Positions 53,958-62,047 of a DNA stretch of 64,000 bases are shown piece after piece. Below the pieces are notes generated by a model. The model did no database searches and was not told where the DNA came from. It saw only the letters and a program-made list of their open reading frames with translations. Location: NCBI GenBank assembly GCA_019115825.1, contig DXCV01000033.1, positions 1 through 64,000 on the forward strand. Reading direction: 5' to 3'. The translations under genes and the position numbers were made by a program. Source of the stretch: Candidatus Bacteroides pullicola (GTDB lineage: Bacteria > Bacteroidota > Bacteroidia > Bacteroidales > Bacteroidaceae). Positions within the stretch are counted from its first letter, which is position 1, and every line of letters starts with the position of its first letter.

Positions 53958-56923
53958 GGCTTGGCCTCCGTGCATTCATCCACCAGGTAAGCAATCGACA
54001 CGTAGGGGATGCCGCTGTTGGTCGTCAGTCCGATTTCGCACGTGCGGCTGTTGCTGTAGCCTATCTGGATGTTGGCCGCCTCGATTTGCGGGCGCAGCTT
54101 GCGCAGGGCGTAGGCGTTCAGCTCGGGATGCGTGAATCCACGGTCGCCGGCAAAGGCGCAGCAGCCAATCTCTTCAGGCACAAGTACTTGTCCGGTGGTG
54201 CAGAGTCGGGCGAGCTTCACGAGCGTGTCCGCCAAACCCATTTCGCGCGTGGAGCAGGTGATGTGCACGGCTACCGGCCGGTCGATGGGTTTGAACGTCA
54301 GGTGCGGGCGCAGGAAGGTGTAGATGAACTCTGCCGGTTCGTAGAGCTTCATCCGGTGGATGGTCTGCCGCATGCGGTGCAGGCAGGGACTCTGGTCGCA
54401 GAGGACGGGATAGCGGCCTTCCTCGCTCGCCCGCCACAAGGCGTCTTCCAGTTCCTTGCTCTTGCGGTCGGCGATGTCGGGCATGCCTTTGCTCTCCCAG
54501 ATGGTGCCGCAGCAGAGGTTGCTCATGTTTTCGGGGAAGATGACTTCGTAGCCCGCCTTGTGCAGGAGGTGCATCATCTTGTTCACCAACGGCTGCTCCA
54601 CGGGCGATTTGCGGGCCAGGCCCATCGTCTGGTTGATGCAGCTGGGGAAGTAAACCACCTTCCTTGCGGATTCCTCATTCTTAATTCTCAATTCTCCATT
54701 CTTAATTTTCAATTTGAACGCTTTCGGCATTGCAGGCGTCCATTGCGGGATACCCAGCAGATGGTGTAGTCCGCGCGTCAGCTTGCTCATCGTCGAGGTG
54801 CCGAGGATGGCGTGCGCCGTGTCCGCCAACGTCAGTACGGGGCGCAGGGTGCTTTCGATGTCGGCGAGGTGGCGTGCGGCGAAGTCTCCTGTCTTATATC
54901 CTATGCTGTCGGGCGGCAAGAGCTGTTGACGGACGTAGTGCGTCAGGTCGCCAGTATTGATACCCATCGGGCAGGACATGGAGCAGAGGCCGTCGCCTGC
55001 ACACGTCTGGTTGCCGGGATAGTAGTATTGCTTGACGAGCAAAGCCAGGCGTTCGGGGTCTTCCCCGCTTTGGCGCAGGCGGGCTATCTCGCGCTGGATG
55101 ACGATGCGCTGGCGCGAGGACAGCGTGAAGCCGCACGACACGCAGTTGACCTCGCAGAAGCCGCATTCGATGCACTTGTCCACTTTTGCTAATGAAGAAT
55201 GATGAATATCCGCTTCGCGATGAAATGAAGAATTTTCGTTGGAAGCACCCAATTCTTCATTCTTCATTCTTACTTCTTCATTAAACAATAGCGGTAGCGG
55301 CTTGAAGTGCTTCAGGTGGCATTGCGGGTCGTCGTTGAAGATGACGCCGGGATTGAGCAGGCCGTCCGGGTCGAAGATGCGCTTCACTTCCTTCATGCAC
55401 TCGTACGCCTTGTCGCCCCATTCGTAGCGGACATACGGCGCCATGTTACGGCCTGTGCCGTGTTCGGCTTTCAGCGAGCCGTCGTATTTGTCCACCACCA
55501 GCGTCTTGACGTCTTCCATCAGGTCGGCGTAGCGTTTCACTTCGGCTTCGCTGGAGAAGCTCTGGTTGAGGATGAAGTGGTAGTTGCCTTCCAAGGCGTG
55601 GCCGTAGATGCAGGCGTCGTCATAGCCGTGGCGGGCGATGAGCTGTTGCAGGTCGGCGGTGGCTTCGGGCAGGTCGTCGATGTGGAAAGCCACGTCTTCG
55701 ATGAGGCAGGTCGTGCCGGGACGTCGTGTGCCGCCTACCGACGGGAAGATGCCCGAGCGGATGGCCCAGTATTTGCCATACTCCGCCGGGTCGTCCGTGA
55801 AGCGCACGGGGATGTAGGTGGAGAAGGCGGAAAGTGCCTCGGTGATGCGGGCAATGTGTTGCGAAAGCTCTTCCTTTGTTCTGCCTTTGGTTTCGGTCAG
55901 GACGGCGGTCAGGCCGGAGGCGTCGGGCACTTCGCTTTTGTAGCGCAGGTAGTTGGCGTCGTCCACGGAGGACAGGCTCTTGTAGTCGAGCAGTTCGGCG
56001 CTCTTCACCAGCCACTCGCCGCCGTCGTCCACCAGCTTCTTCAGGGCCACCACGGCGCGGCACGCTTCCTTGATGGTGGTGAAGTAGAGCATCGCGCTGG
56101 CTTTGAAGGGATAGTCGTATTCGGTCTTCATCGTCACCTGCGAGAGGAAGGCGAGGGTGCCTTCGCTGCCCACCATCAGGTGTGCGATGATGTCGAACGG
56201 GTCGTCGAAGCGCACGAACGGCAGCAGGTTCAGTCCGGTGACGTTCTTGATGGCGTATTTGTAGCGGATGCGTCCGGCCAGTTCTTCGTCGGCGCGGATG
56301 GCGTCGCGCAGGGCGCAGAGGCGTTGCAGGAAGTCGCGGTGGGTCACCTCGAACGAGGCGCGGCTGACGGGGTCGCCCGTGTCCAGCACGGTGCCGTCCG
56401 CCAGGACGATGCGGGCGGAGAGCATCATCTTGTCGCTGTTGGCGTGTGTGCCGCAGTTCATGCCCGAGGCGTTGTTCATCACGATGCCGCCCACCATCGC
56501 GCTCTTCACCGACGCCGGGTCGGGAGCGAACTTGCGTCCGTAGGGAGCCAGCAGTTCGTTGACGCGCTGTCCGATGAGACCCGGTTGCAGGGTGATTTGT
56601 TCGTGGTCGGGGCTGATGCTGTATTGCTCCCAATGCTTGCCCGCCACGATGAGGATAGAGTCGCTGATGGCCTGTCCCGACAGGCTGGTGCCTGCCGCGC
56701 GGAAGGTCACGGGCAGCTTATGGCGCGTGGCCAGGCGCAGGAGTTGGGAGATTTCGTCCTCGTCCTTCGAGCGGATGACGATGTGCGGGATGAGGCGGTA
56801 GAATCCGGCGTCCGTGCCCCAGGCCAGGCGGCGCAGTTCGTCGGTATAGATGCGTTCCTGCGGGATGATGCCGAGGGCGTCGTGCAGGAAGGCGGTGTAC
56901 TTGTCTGATGTCGTTGTTGCCAT
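53954..56923 (-). CDS. FAD-linked oxidase and Fe-S (CCG) domain protein, D-lactate dehydrogenase-like
   Basis: VTFRAAGTSLSGQAISDSILI, DKCIECGFCEVNCVSCG, MSCPMGINTGDL, YFPSCINQTMG, DKSPCLHRM-like region; coupled to kinase (ATGA overlap). Confidence 0.93.
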   Translation of the reverse strand: MATTTSDKYTAFLHDALGIIPQERIYTDELRRLAWGTDAGFYRLIPHIVIRSKDEDEISQLLRLATRHKLPVTFRAAGTSLSGQAISDSILIVAGKHWEQYSISPDHEQITLQPGLIGQRVNELLAPYGRKFAPDPASVKSAMVGGIVMNNASGMNCGTHANSDKMMLSARIVLADGTVLDTGDPVSRASFEVTHRDFLQRLCALRDAIRADEELAGRIRYKYAIKNVTGLNLLPFVRFDDPFDIIAHLMVGSEGTLAFLSQVTMKTEYDYPFKASAMLYFTTIKEACRAVVALKKLVDDGGEWLVKSAELLDYKSLSSVDDANYLRYKSEVPDASGLTAVLTETKGRTKEELSQHIARITEALSAFSTYIPVRFTDDPAEYGKYWAIRSGIFPSVGGTRRPGTTCLIEDVAFHIDDLPEATADLQQLIARHGYDDACIYGHALEGNYHFILNQSFSSEAEVKRYADLMEDVKTLVVDKYDGSLKAEHGTGRNMAPYVRYEWGDKAYECMKEVKRIFDPDGLLNPGVIFNDDPQCHLKHFKPLPLLFNEEVRMKNEELGASNENSSFHREADIHHSSLAKVDKCIECGFCEVNCVSCGFTLSSRQRIVIQREIARLRQSGEDPERLALLVKQYYYPGNQTCAGDGLCSMSCPMGINTGDLTHYVRQQLLPPDSIGYKTGDFAARHLADIESTLRPVLTLADTAHAILGTSTMSKLTRGLHHLLGIPQWTPAMPKAFKLKIKNGELRIKNEESARKVVYFPSCINQTMGLARKSPVEQPLVNKMMHLLHKAGYEVIFPENMSNLCCGTIWESKGMPDIADRKSKELEDALWRASEEGRYPVLCDQSPCLHRMRQTIHRMKLYEPAEFIYTFLRPHLTFKPIDRPVAVHITCSTREMGLADTLVKLARLCTTGQVLVPEEIGCCAFAGDRGFTHPELNAYALRKLRPQIEAANIQIGYSNSRTCEIGLTTNSGIPYVSIAYLVDECTEAKP
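54673..54716. repeat. AATTGAGAATT-word repeat within FAD/Fe-S CDS
   Basis: attcctcattcttaattctcaattctccattcttaattttcaattt; encodes KLKIKNGELRIKNEE. Confidence 0.75.
55191..55282. repeat. Palindromic AATGAAGAATGA-word element within FAD/Fe-S CDS
   Basis: aatgaagaatgatgaatatccgcttcgcgatgaaatgaagaatt ... aattcttcattcttcattcttacttcttcatt; encodes NEEVRMKNEELGASNENSSFHREADIHHSSLA. Confidence 0.82.
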
Positions 56924-57011
56924 AAACTTTCGTACTTAGGTTTAGCGGGCGTAAAAGTAGGCATTTTCATTGGGGTGGTCAAGAGGAAGGGGCATCAATT
57001 TTCATCGAATA

Positions 57012-57046
57012 AAAACAGGCACCCGGATTCACATCCAAGTGCCTGA
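57012..57046 (-). terminator. Terminator hairpin downstream of tRNA-Gly
   Basis: AAAAACAGGCACccggattcacatccaaGTGCCTG on + strand; T tract on - strand. Confidence 0.75.
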
Positions 57047-57057
57047 TTCGTATCGAG

Positions 57058-57130
57058 AGCGGCAAGCGAGGCTCGAACTCGTGACCCTCAGCTTGGGAAG
57101 CTGATGCTCTACCAACTGAGCTATTGCCGC
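57058..57130 (-). tRNA. tRNA-Gly (anticodon CCC)
   Basis: Minus strand GCGGCAATAGCTCAGTTGGTAGAGCATCAGCTTCCCAAGCTGAGGGTCACGAGTTCGAGCCTCGCTTGCCGCT. Confidence 0.95.
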
Positions 57131-57260
57131 AAACCGATATTAATTTTCACCATGAAAAACGTTGCAAAGGTAGTAAAAATACTTGGGGAACAAACAAATC
57201 TTCCCCGTTTTTTTGCTTCCTGATTGTATTCCGCTGATTTTCTGTTTCTTATTTTGCCTG

Positions 57261-57326
57261 TGCTTAGCCGTACCTGCGTCCGTGCTTAGCTGTACCTGCG
57301 CCCGCGCTTAGCTGTACCTGCGCCCG
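57261..57326. repeat. Three tandem 22-bp units
   Basis: TGCTTAGCCGTACCTGCGTCCG, TGCTTAGCTGTACCTGCGCCCG, CGCTTAGCTGTACCTGCGCCCG; overlaps 3' end of transporter gene. Confidence 0.9.
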
Positions 57327-58786
57327 TGTCCGGGGGTATGCCTGTCTTTCCTTATCAGCAGGCAAAGCCCGAAGACGGTCACCAGCGCATTGATGAGCAG
57401 CAGCTCGAAGCTGATTTGGTAGCCGCCAAACCATGCTTCGCTGTGGGTCTTCAGCACGTAGCAGAGCAGGGGAGAAACCACTGCCACCAGCGGCACCCAG
57501 CGGTCGCGCACCGGTCGGCGGCAGGCCAGGCCGAAGATGAACATCCCCAGGATGGGGCCGTAGGTGTACGAGGCGAGGCTATACACGGCATTGATGGCGC
57601 TGTCGTCGTTCAGCTCATGGAAGATGACAATGACAATGACCATCAGCAGCGACATCACCACGTGCACCAGCTTGCGCGTCAGCGTCAGGTCGCGTTCGCC
57701 TTGCTTCTGGTCGGCTTGCAGGATGTCCACGGTGAACGAGGTGGTCAGCGCCGTCAGTGCCGAGCCTGCCGCGGAGTAGGCTGCCGCTACCAATCCGATG
57801 ATGAACACGATGCCGACGAACAGCGGAAATTCCTCGCTCCACGCCACCCGTCCGAAAAGGGCATCGCCGGTGGCTCCTTCCGCCAGACGCGCGTCGGCAT
57901 ACATATATAATAAGGTGCCCAACACGAGGAAGAGTCCGATGACGAAAATCTGCACGAAGGCGCTCACCACCATGTTCTTCTGCGAGGCGCGGAAGTCGCG
58001 GCAGCTCAGCGTGCGTTGCATCAAGTCCTGATCCAATCCCGTGGTGGCGATGACCATGAAAATGCCCGCTATGAACTGCTTCCAGAAGTAGCGGCCGTCA
58101 TCGGGATTGTCCAGGAAAAATACGCGGCTGGTGGGGTGGGAGGCTACGGCAGCGGGAAGTTCCGTCACGCCCAATCCCAGGCTGTGGGCGATGAAGCCGA
58201 TGCAGCACACCACGGACAGCACCAGGCAGAGCGTCTTCAGCGCGTCCGTCCAGATGAGCGACTTCACGCCCCCTTGGAAGGAGTAAAGCCAGATGAGCGC
58301 GACGGTCAGCACCACGTTCACCGTGAAGGGCACGCCAAGCGGGCCGAACACCAGCGTCTGCAACACCACGCACACCACGAAGAAGCGCACCGACGCTCCC
58401 AGCATCTTCGACACGAAGAAGAACCACGCTCCCGTGCGGTAGGTGGACAGCCCGAAGCGATGCTCCAGGTAGCCGTAGATGCTCACGAGGTTCATCCGGT
58501 AAAACGTAGGTATCAGTACCCACGCCACCAGCACCGACCCCACGAAGAAACCCAGCACCATCTGCAGGTAGGCATAGCCGCCCGCCTGCACCGCGCCCGG
58601 CACGGAGATGAACGTCACGCCGGAGATGCTGGCGCCTATCATCGCCACCGTCGCCATCAGCCACGACGACTTGCGTCCGCCGGTGAAGAAGCTGCGGTTG
58701 TCTGCTTTGCGGCCTGTCAGCCACGAAATGAGAAACAACAGGGCGAAGTAGCCCACAAGGGTGAGGAGGATAATCCAGGGAGTCAT
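57308..58786 (-). CDS. Sodium:solute symporter (SSS) family transporter
   Basis: MTPWIILLTLVGYFALLFLISWLTGRKADNRSFFTGGRKSSWLMATVAMIGASISGVTFISVPG; multi-TM. Confidence 0.94.
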   Translation of the reverse strand: MTPWIILLTLVGYFALLFLISWLTGRKADNRSFFTGGRKSSWLMATVAMIGASISGVTFISVPGAVQAGGYAYLQMVLGFFVGSVLVAWVLIPTFYRMNLVSIYGYLEHRFGLSTYRTGAWFFFVSKMLGASVRFFVVCVVLQTLVFGPLGVPFTVNVVLTVALIWLYSFQGGVKSLIWTDALKTLCLVLSVVCCIGFIAHSLGLGVTELPAAVASHPTSRVFFLDNPDDGRYFWKQFIAGIFMVIATTGLDQDLMQRTLSCRDFRASQKNMVVSAFVQIFVIGLFLVLGTLLYMYADARLAEGATGDALFGRVAWSEEFPLFVGIVFIIGLVAAAYSAAGSALTALTTSFTVDILQADQKQGERDLTLTRKLVHVVMSLLMVIVIVIFHELNDDSAINAVYSLASYTYGPILGMFIFGLACRRPVRDRWVPLVAVVSPLLCYVLKTHSEAWFGGYQISFELLLINALVTVFGLCLLIRKDRHTPGHGRRYS

Positions 58787-58799
58787 AGTAATTAAACAA

Positions 58800-59969
58800 T
58801 TATTCATTATATAAGAGATAGGGTTTCCGTTGCGTCTTGAACCGCGCCACATCGTCCTGCCACGTGGCTTCTATCTCGTCCGCGCTCTTGCCTTGCACAA
58901 TCATCCGGCGCACGTAGGCCACGCCCATCAGCTTCTCGAAGAAGGAAGTGAAGAACTTGTCGCCCATCCCGAGGTTGCGGTAAGCGTCGATGAGGTAGCT
59001 CAGGTCGATGCCTTTCGTCCGCAATTCAGCTTCGTCCAGCGTGCTGAGGTTGACGCCGTGGCAGAGCTTGTCGCGTTGCGGGGGATTCTTGGCGCCGGGT
59101 CGGCTGCGGGGAGTGAAGGAGTAGTCATAGCCCGTCATCCGCGGATGGCCGTACACCTGGAAGGGAAGCTCCGTGCCGCGCCCCAGGCTGACAGGGGTCG
59201 CCTCGAAGTAGCAGAGCGAGGCGTAGAGGTAGACGGACTTCATATTGGGCAGGTTGGGCGAGGGAGGAATGGGCAGGCGGTACTCCGTCTGGTGCGTGTA
59301 GTTCAGGCAGGGGATGACGGTGACGTCGCACGTCCTTCCCTGGGGCAGCCAACCCTCGCCGTTCACCATCCGCGCCAGTTCGCCCAGCGTCATGCCGTGC
59401 ACAGTGGGGATGGGCAGCCAACCCACGGCCGACTTGTACTTCATGTCGAGGATGGGGCCGTCCACGTAGTGTCCGTTGGGATTGGGGCGGTCGAGGATGA
59501 GCATCTGCTTGCCGTGCTCGGCGCAGGCGTCCATCAGGCGGCACATCGAGGCGTAGTAGGTGTAGTAGCGCAAGCCCACGTCCTGGATGTCCACGATGAG
59601 CAGGTCGAACTTCTGCATCGAGGCAGCCGAGGGTTTGCCCAGCTTGCCGTCGTAGAGGGAGAGGATGGGCACGCCCGTCAGCGGGTCCACCGAGCTGCGG
59701 ACGTGTTCGCCGGCGTCGGCCTGTCCGCGGAAGCCGTGTTCGGGCGAGAATATGGCGGTCACGTTGAAGTGGTTCTCAAGCAGTACGTCCAGCAGGTGCT
59801 TGTTGCCAATCATCCCCGTATGGTTGCTGAAGATGGCGATGCGTTTGCCCTCAAGCAGGGGGAAGTATTGGTCGGTGCGCTCGTCACCGGAGATGACACG
59901 TGTCTGCGCCGTGCCAATCAGGGCGGTGAAGAGCAGCAAGAGGCCGAGAAAAGAGAGTCTTTTGTACAT
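58800..59969 (-). CDS. namZ: DUF1343 protein, exo-beta-N-acetylmuramidase NamZ-like
   Basis: RIAIFSNHTGMIGNKHLLDVLL, AIFSPEHGFRGQADAGEHV, DLLIVDIQDVGLRYYTYYASMCRLMDACAEHGKQMLILDRPNPNG. Confidence 0.93.
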   Translation of the reverse strand: MYKRLSFLGLLLLFTALIGTAQTRVISGDERTDQYFPLLEGKRIAIFSNHTGMIGNKHLLDVLLENHFNVTAIFSPEHGFRGQADAGEHVRSSVDPLTGVPILSLYDGKLGKPSAASMQKFDLLIVDIQDVGLRYYTYYASMCRLMDACAEHGKQMLILDRPNPNGHYVDGPILDMKYKSAVGWLPIPTVHGMTLGELARMVNGEGWLPQGRTCDVTVIPCLNYTHQTEYRLPIPPSPNLPNMKSVYLYASLCYFEATPVSLGRGTELPFQVYGHPRMTGYDYSFTPRSRPGAKNPPQRDKLCHGVNLSTLDEAELRTKGIDLSYLIDAYRNLGMGDKFFTSFFEKLMGVAYVRRMIVQGKSADEIEATWQDDVARFKTQRKPYLLYNE

Positions 59970-59973
59970 GATA

Positions 59974-61338
59974 TTAGAGTAAGTGCAGTTCATTGATGAA
60001 GATAAAGGCAATGCCGATGGGCGCCACGAACTTCAGCAGGAAGATGACCAGGCCGTAAATCTGCAGGCGCAACGTGCCGCGGTTGGTCAGTTCCTCGTGG
60101 ACAATCTGCTTGTCCAGGAACCAGCCCGTGAACAGCGAGATGAAGAATCCGCCCAACGGAAGCATCAGCTTGGCCGTTACGAAGTCGAAGAGGTCGAACA
60201 GCGTCATGCCAAACAGGGTATATCCTTTGCCGAGCCCCAGGGACAGCGAGCAGAGCGTGCCCAGCACGATGCAGCCGCCCGTCACTAGTCGGGCAGCCTT
60301 GCCGCGGGACATGTTGAACTCCTCGTGCAGATAGGCCGTCACCACTTCGTGCAGGGAGATGGTGGACGTCAGCGCGGCGAGCGCCAGCAGGATGTAGAAC
60401 ATCACGGCCAATAGGGAGGCGATGAAAGGCACATTGCCGAAGGCTTGCTGGAAGACATTGGGCAGGGTGACAAACAGCAGGCCGGGACCGGAGTCGGGCT
60501 GGATGCCCACGGCAAAGGCGGCGGGGAAGATGATGAAGCCTGCCAGGATGGCCACACACGTATCGATGATGGCTACGCTGAAGGCCGTGCGCGGCAGGTT
60601 GGTGTCCGGCTTGAAGTAGGAGGCGTAGGTACAGAGGCAGCCCATGCCCAGACTGAGCGAGAAGAACGCCTGACCCATGGCGGCCAGCAGCACGCTGCCG
60701 TCCACCTTGCTCAAATCCGGTTTCAGCAGGAATTCGAGGCCGCGCTCAGCCCCGGGCAGCAGCACGGCGCATACGGCCAGGATGAGCAGCAGGATGAAGA
60801 GGGCGGGCATCATCACCTTGGACGATCGCTCGATGCCCTTCTCCACGCCTCTCACCACGATGAAGTGGGTCAGCAGCAGGAAGACAATGGTCCACACCAC
60901 GGGCAGCCACGGGTGGCTGACGAAGGAGTTGTAGAATTGCACGAAGTCATCCGGTCCCTTGCCGGCGAAGGTGCCGATGCCTGAATCCACCATGTACTCC
61001 AGCGTCCAGCCGGCCACCACGGAATAGTAGCTCAGGATGAGGAAGCCGGCCAGCACACCCATCCGTCCCACCCAGCGCCACGGGGTGCCGGGGGCCAGCT
61101 TCTGGTAGGCGCGGGCGGTGTTGGAGCGCGAGCGGCGGCCGATGATGAACTCGGCCATCATGATGGGTGCGCCGAACAGCAGGACACAGCCCAGGTAGGT
61201 GAGAATGAAGGCGGCACCGCCATATTCGCCCGTCATGTAGGGGAAGCGCCAGATGTTTCCCAGGCCTACCGCCGAGCCTGCGGAGGCCAGGATGACGCCC
61301 AGTTTGGTGCCGAAGTTGGCTCTCTTGTCTGTTGTCAT
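59974..61338 (-). CDS. Sodium-dependent (NSS/SNF) transporter
   Basis: KLGVILASAGSAVGLGNIWRFPYMTGEYGGAAFILTYLGCVLLFGAPIMMAEFIIGR. Confidence 0.96.
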   Translation of the reverse strand: MTTDKRANFGTKLGVILASAGSAVGLGNIWRFPYMTGEYGGAAFILTYLGCVLLFGAPIMMAEFIIGRRSRSNTARAYQKLAPGTPWRWVGRMGVLAGFLILSYYSVVAGWTLEYMVDSGIGTFAGKGPDDFVQFYNSFVSHPWLPVVWTIVFLLLTHFIVVRGVEKGIERSSKVMMPALFILLLILAVCAVLLPGAERGLEFLLKPDLSKVDGSVLLAAMGQAFFSLSLGMGCLCTYASYFKPDTNLPRTAFSVAIIDTCVAILAGFIIFPAAFAVGIQPDSGPGLLFVTLPNVFQQAFGNVPFIASLLAVMFYILLALAALTSTISLHEVVTAYLHEEFNMSRGKAARLVTGGCIVLGTLCSLSLGLGKGYTLFGMTLFDLFDFVTAKLMLPLGGFFISLFTGWFLDKQIVHEELTNRGTLRLQIYGLVIFLLKFVAPIGIAFIFINELHLL

Positions 61339-61436
61339 GATCTTGTGGTTTTCTTACAATCTGTTATTAAAAGTGATAGAATTGCGCAAATGTAGGAAAT
61401 CTTCTGTATTTTTGGGGCGCAATTCGTAATATATTT

Positions 61437-61826
61437 GTGCCTATGCTCTACTTTATTCGAAAATACCCCCTTTCGTTGCTGGTGATTCTGGCCGTAATCT
61501 ACCTTTCTTTCTTCCGTCCGCCCAGTACAGAGTTGAGCACCATCCCTTATATAGATAAGGTGGTGCACATGTGCATGTACTTCGGCATGTCCGGCATGTT
61601 GTGGCTGGAATTTCTGCGGGCGCACCGGCGGGACAATACGCCGTTGTGGCACGCCTGGGTGGGCGCGTTGCTCTGTCCCGTCCTGTTCAGTGGGGTGGTG
61701 GAGTTGCTGCAGGCCTATTGCACCACCTACCGCGGCGGCGACTGGGTGGACTTTGCCGCCAATACTGCTGGTGCGCTCTTGGCGTCGGGGGTGGCGCAGG
61801 TGGTGCGGAGGAAAATGATAAAGTAA
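61437..61826 (+). CDS. VanZ-like family protein
   Basis: YIDKVVHMCMYFGMSGMLWLEFLRAHR..FSGVVELLQAYCTTYRGGDWVDFAANTAGALLASG. Confidence 0.88.
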   Translation: MPMLYFIRKYPLSLLVILAVIYLSFFRPPSTELSTIPYIDKVVHMCMYFGMSGMLWLEFLRAHRRDNTPLWHAWVGALLCPVLFSGVVELLQAYCTTYRGGDWVDFAANTAGALLASGVAQVVRRKMIK

Positions 61827-61850
61827 CTAAGTAGATATTCATAATTAGTT

Positions 61851-62039
61851 TATAGCATCAAGAAGCGAAGGGTAGTATTCATCTTGATATAAAAGAGGTG
61901 CCACCTTTTTATACCAAAGGTACGACCTTTGCCTACCAAAGGTGCCACCTTTGATAGTCATCAATGGCATTGATGACTACCATCAATGCCATTGATGCTA
62001 GGACAAGCTGAATACTACCCTTCGCTTCTTGATGCTATA
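61851..62039. repeat. MITE-like element with perfect 31-bp terminal inverted repeats
   Basis: TATAGCATCAAGAAGCGAAGGGTAGTATTCA (61851-61881) and its exact reverse complement (62009-62039); internal CCAAAGGTGCCACCTTTG and CATCAATGGCATTGATG palindromes. Confidence 0.95.
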
Positions 62040-62047
62040 TTGAACAT

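Noticed and set aside
55307-56908. 533-aa plus-strand ORF opposite the FAD/Fe-S oxidoreductase
   Set aside because: Shadow ORF; the opposite strand is a well-supported enzyme.
61437-61826. VanZ as part of a glycopeptide-resistance cluster
   Set aside because: Only a VanZ-like protein is present; no vanHAX or vanRS genes nearby.
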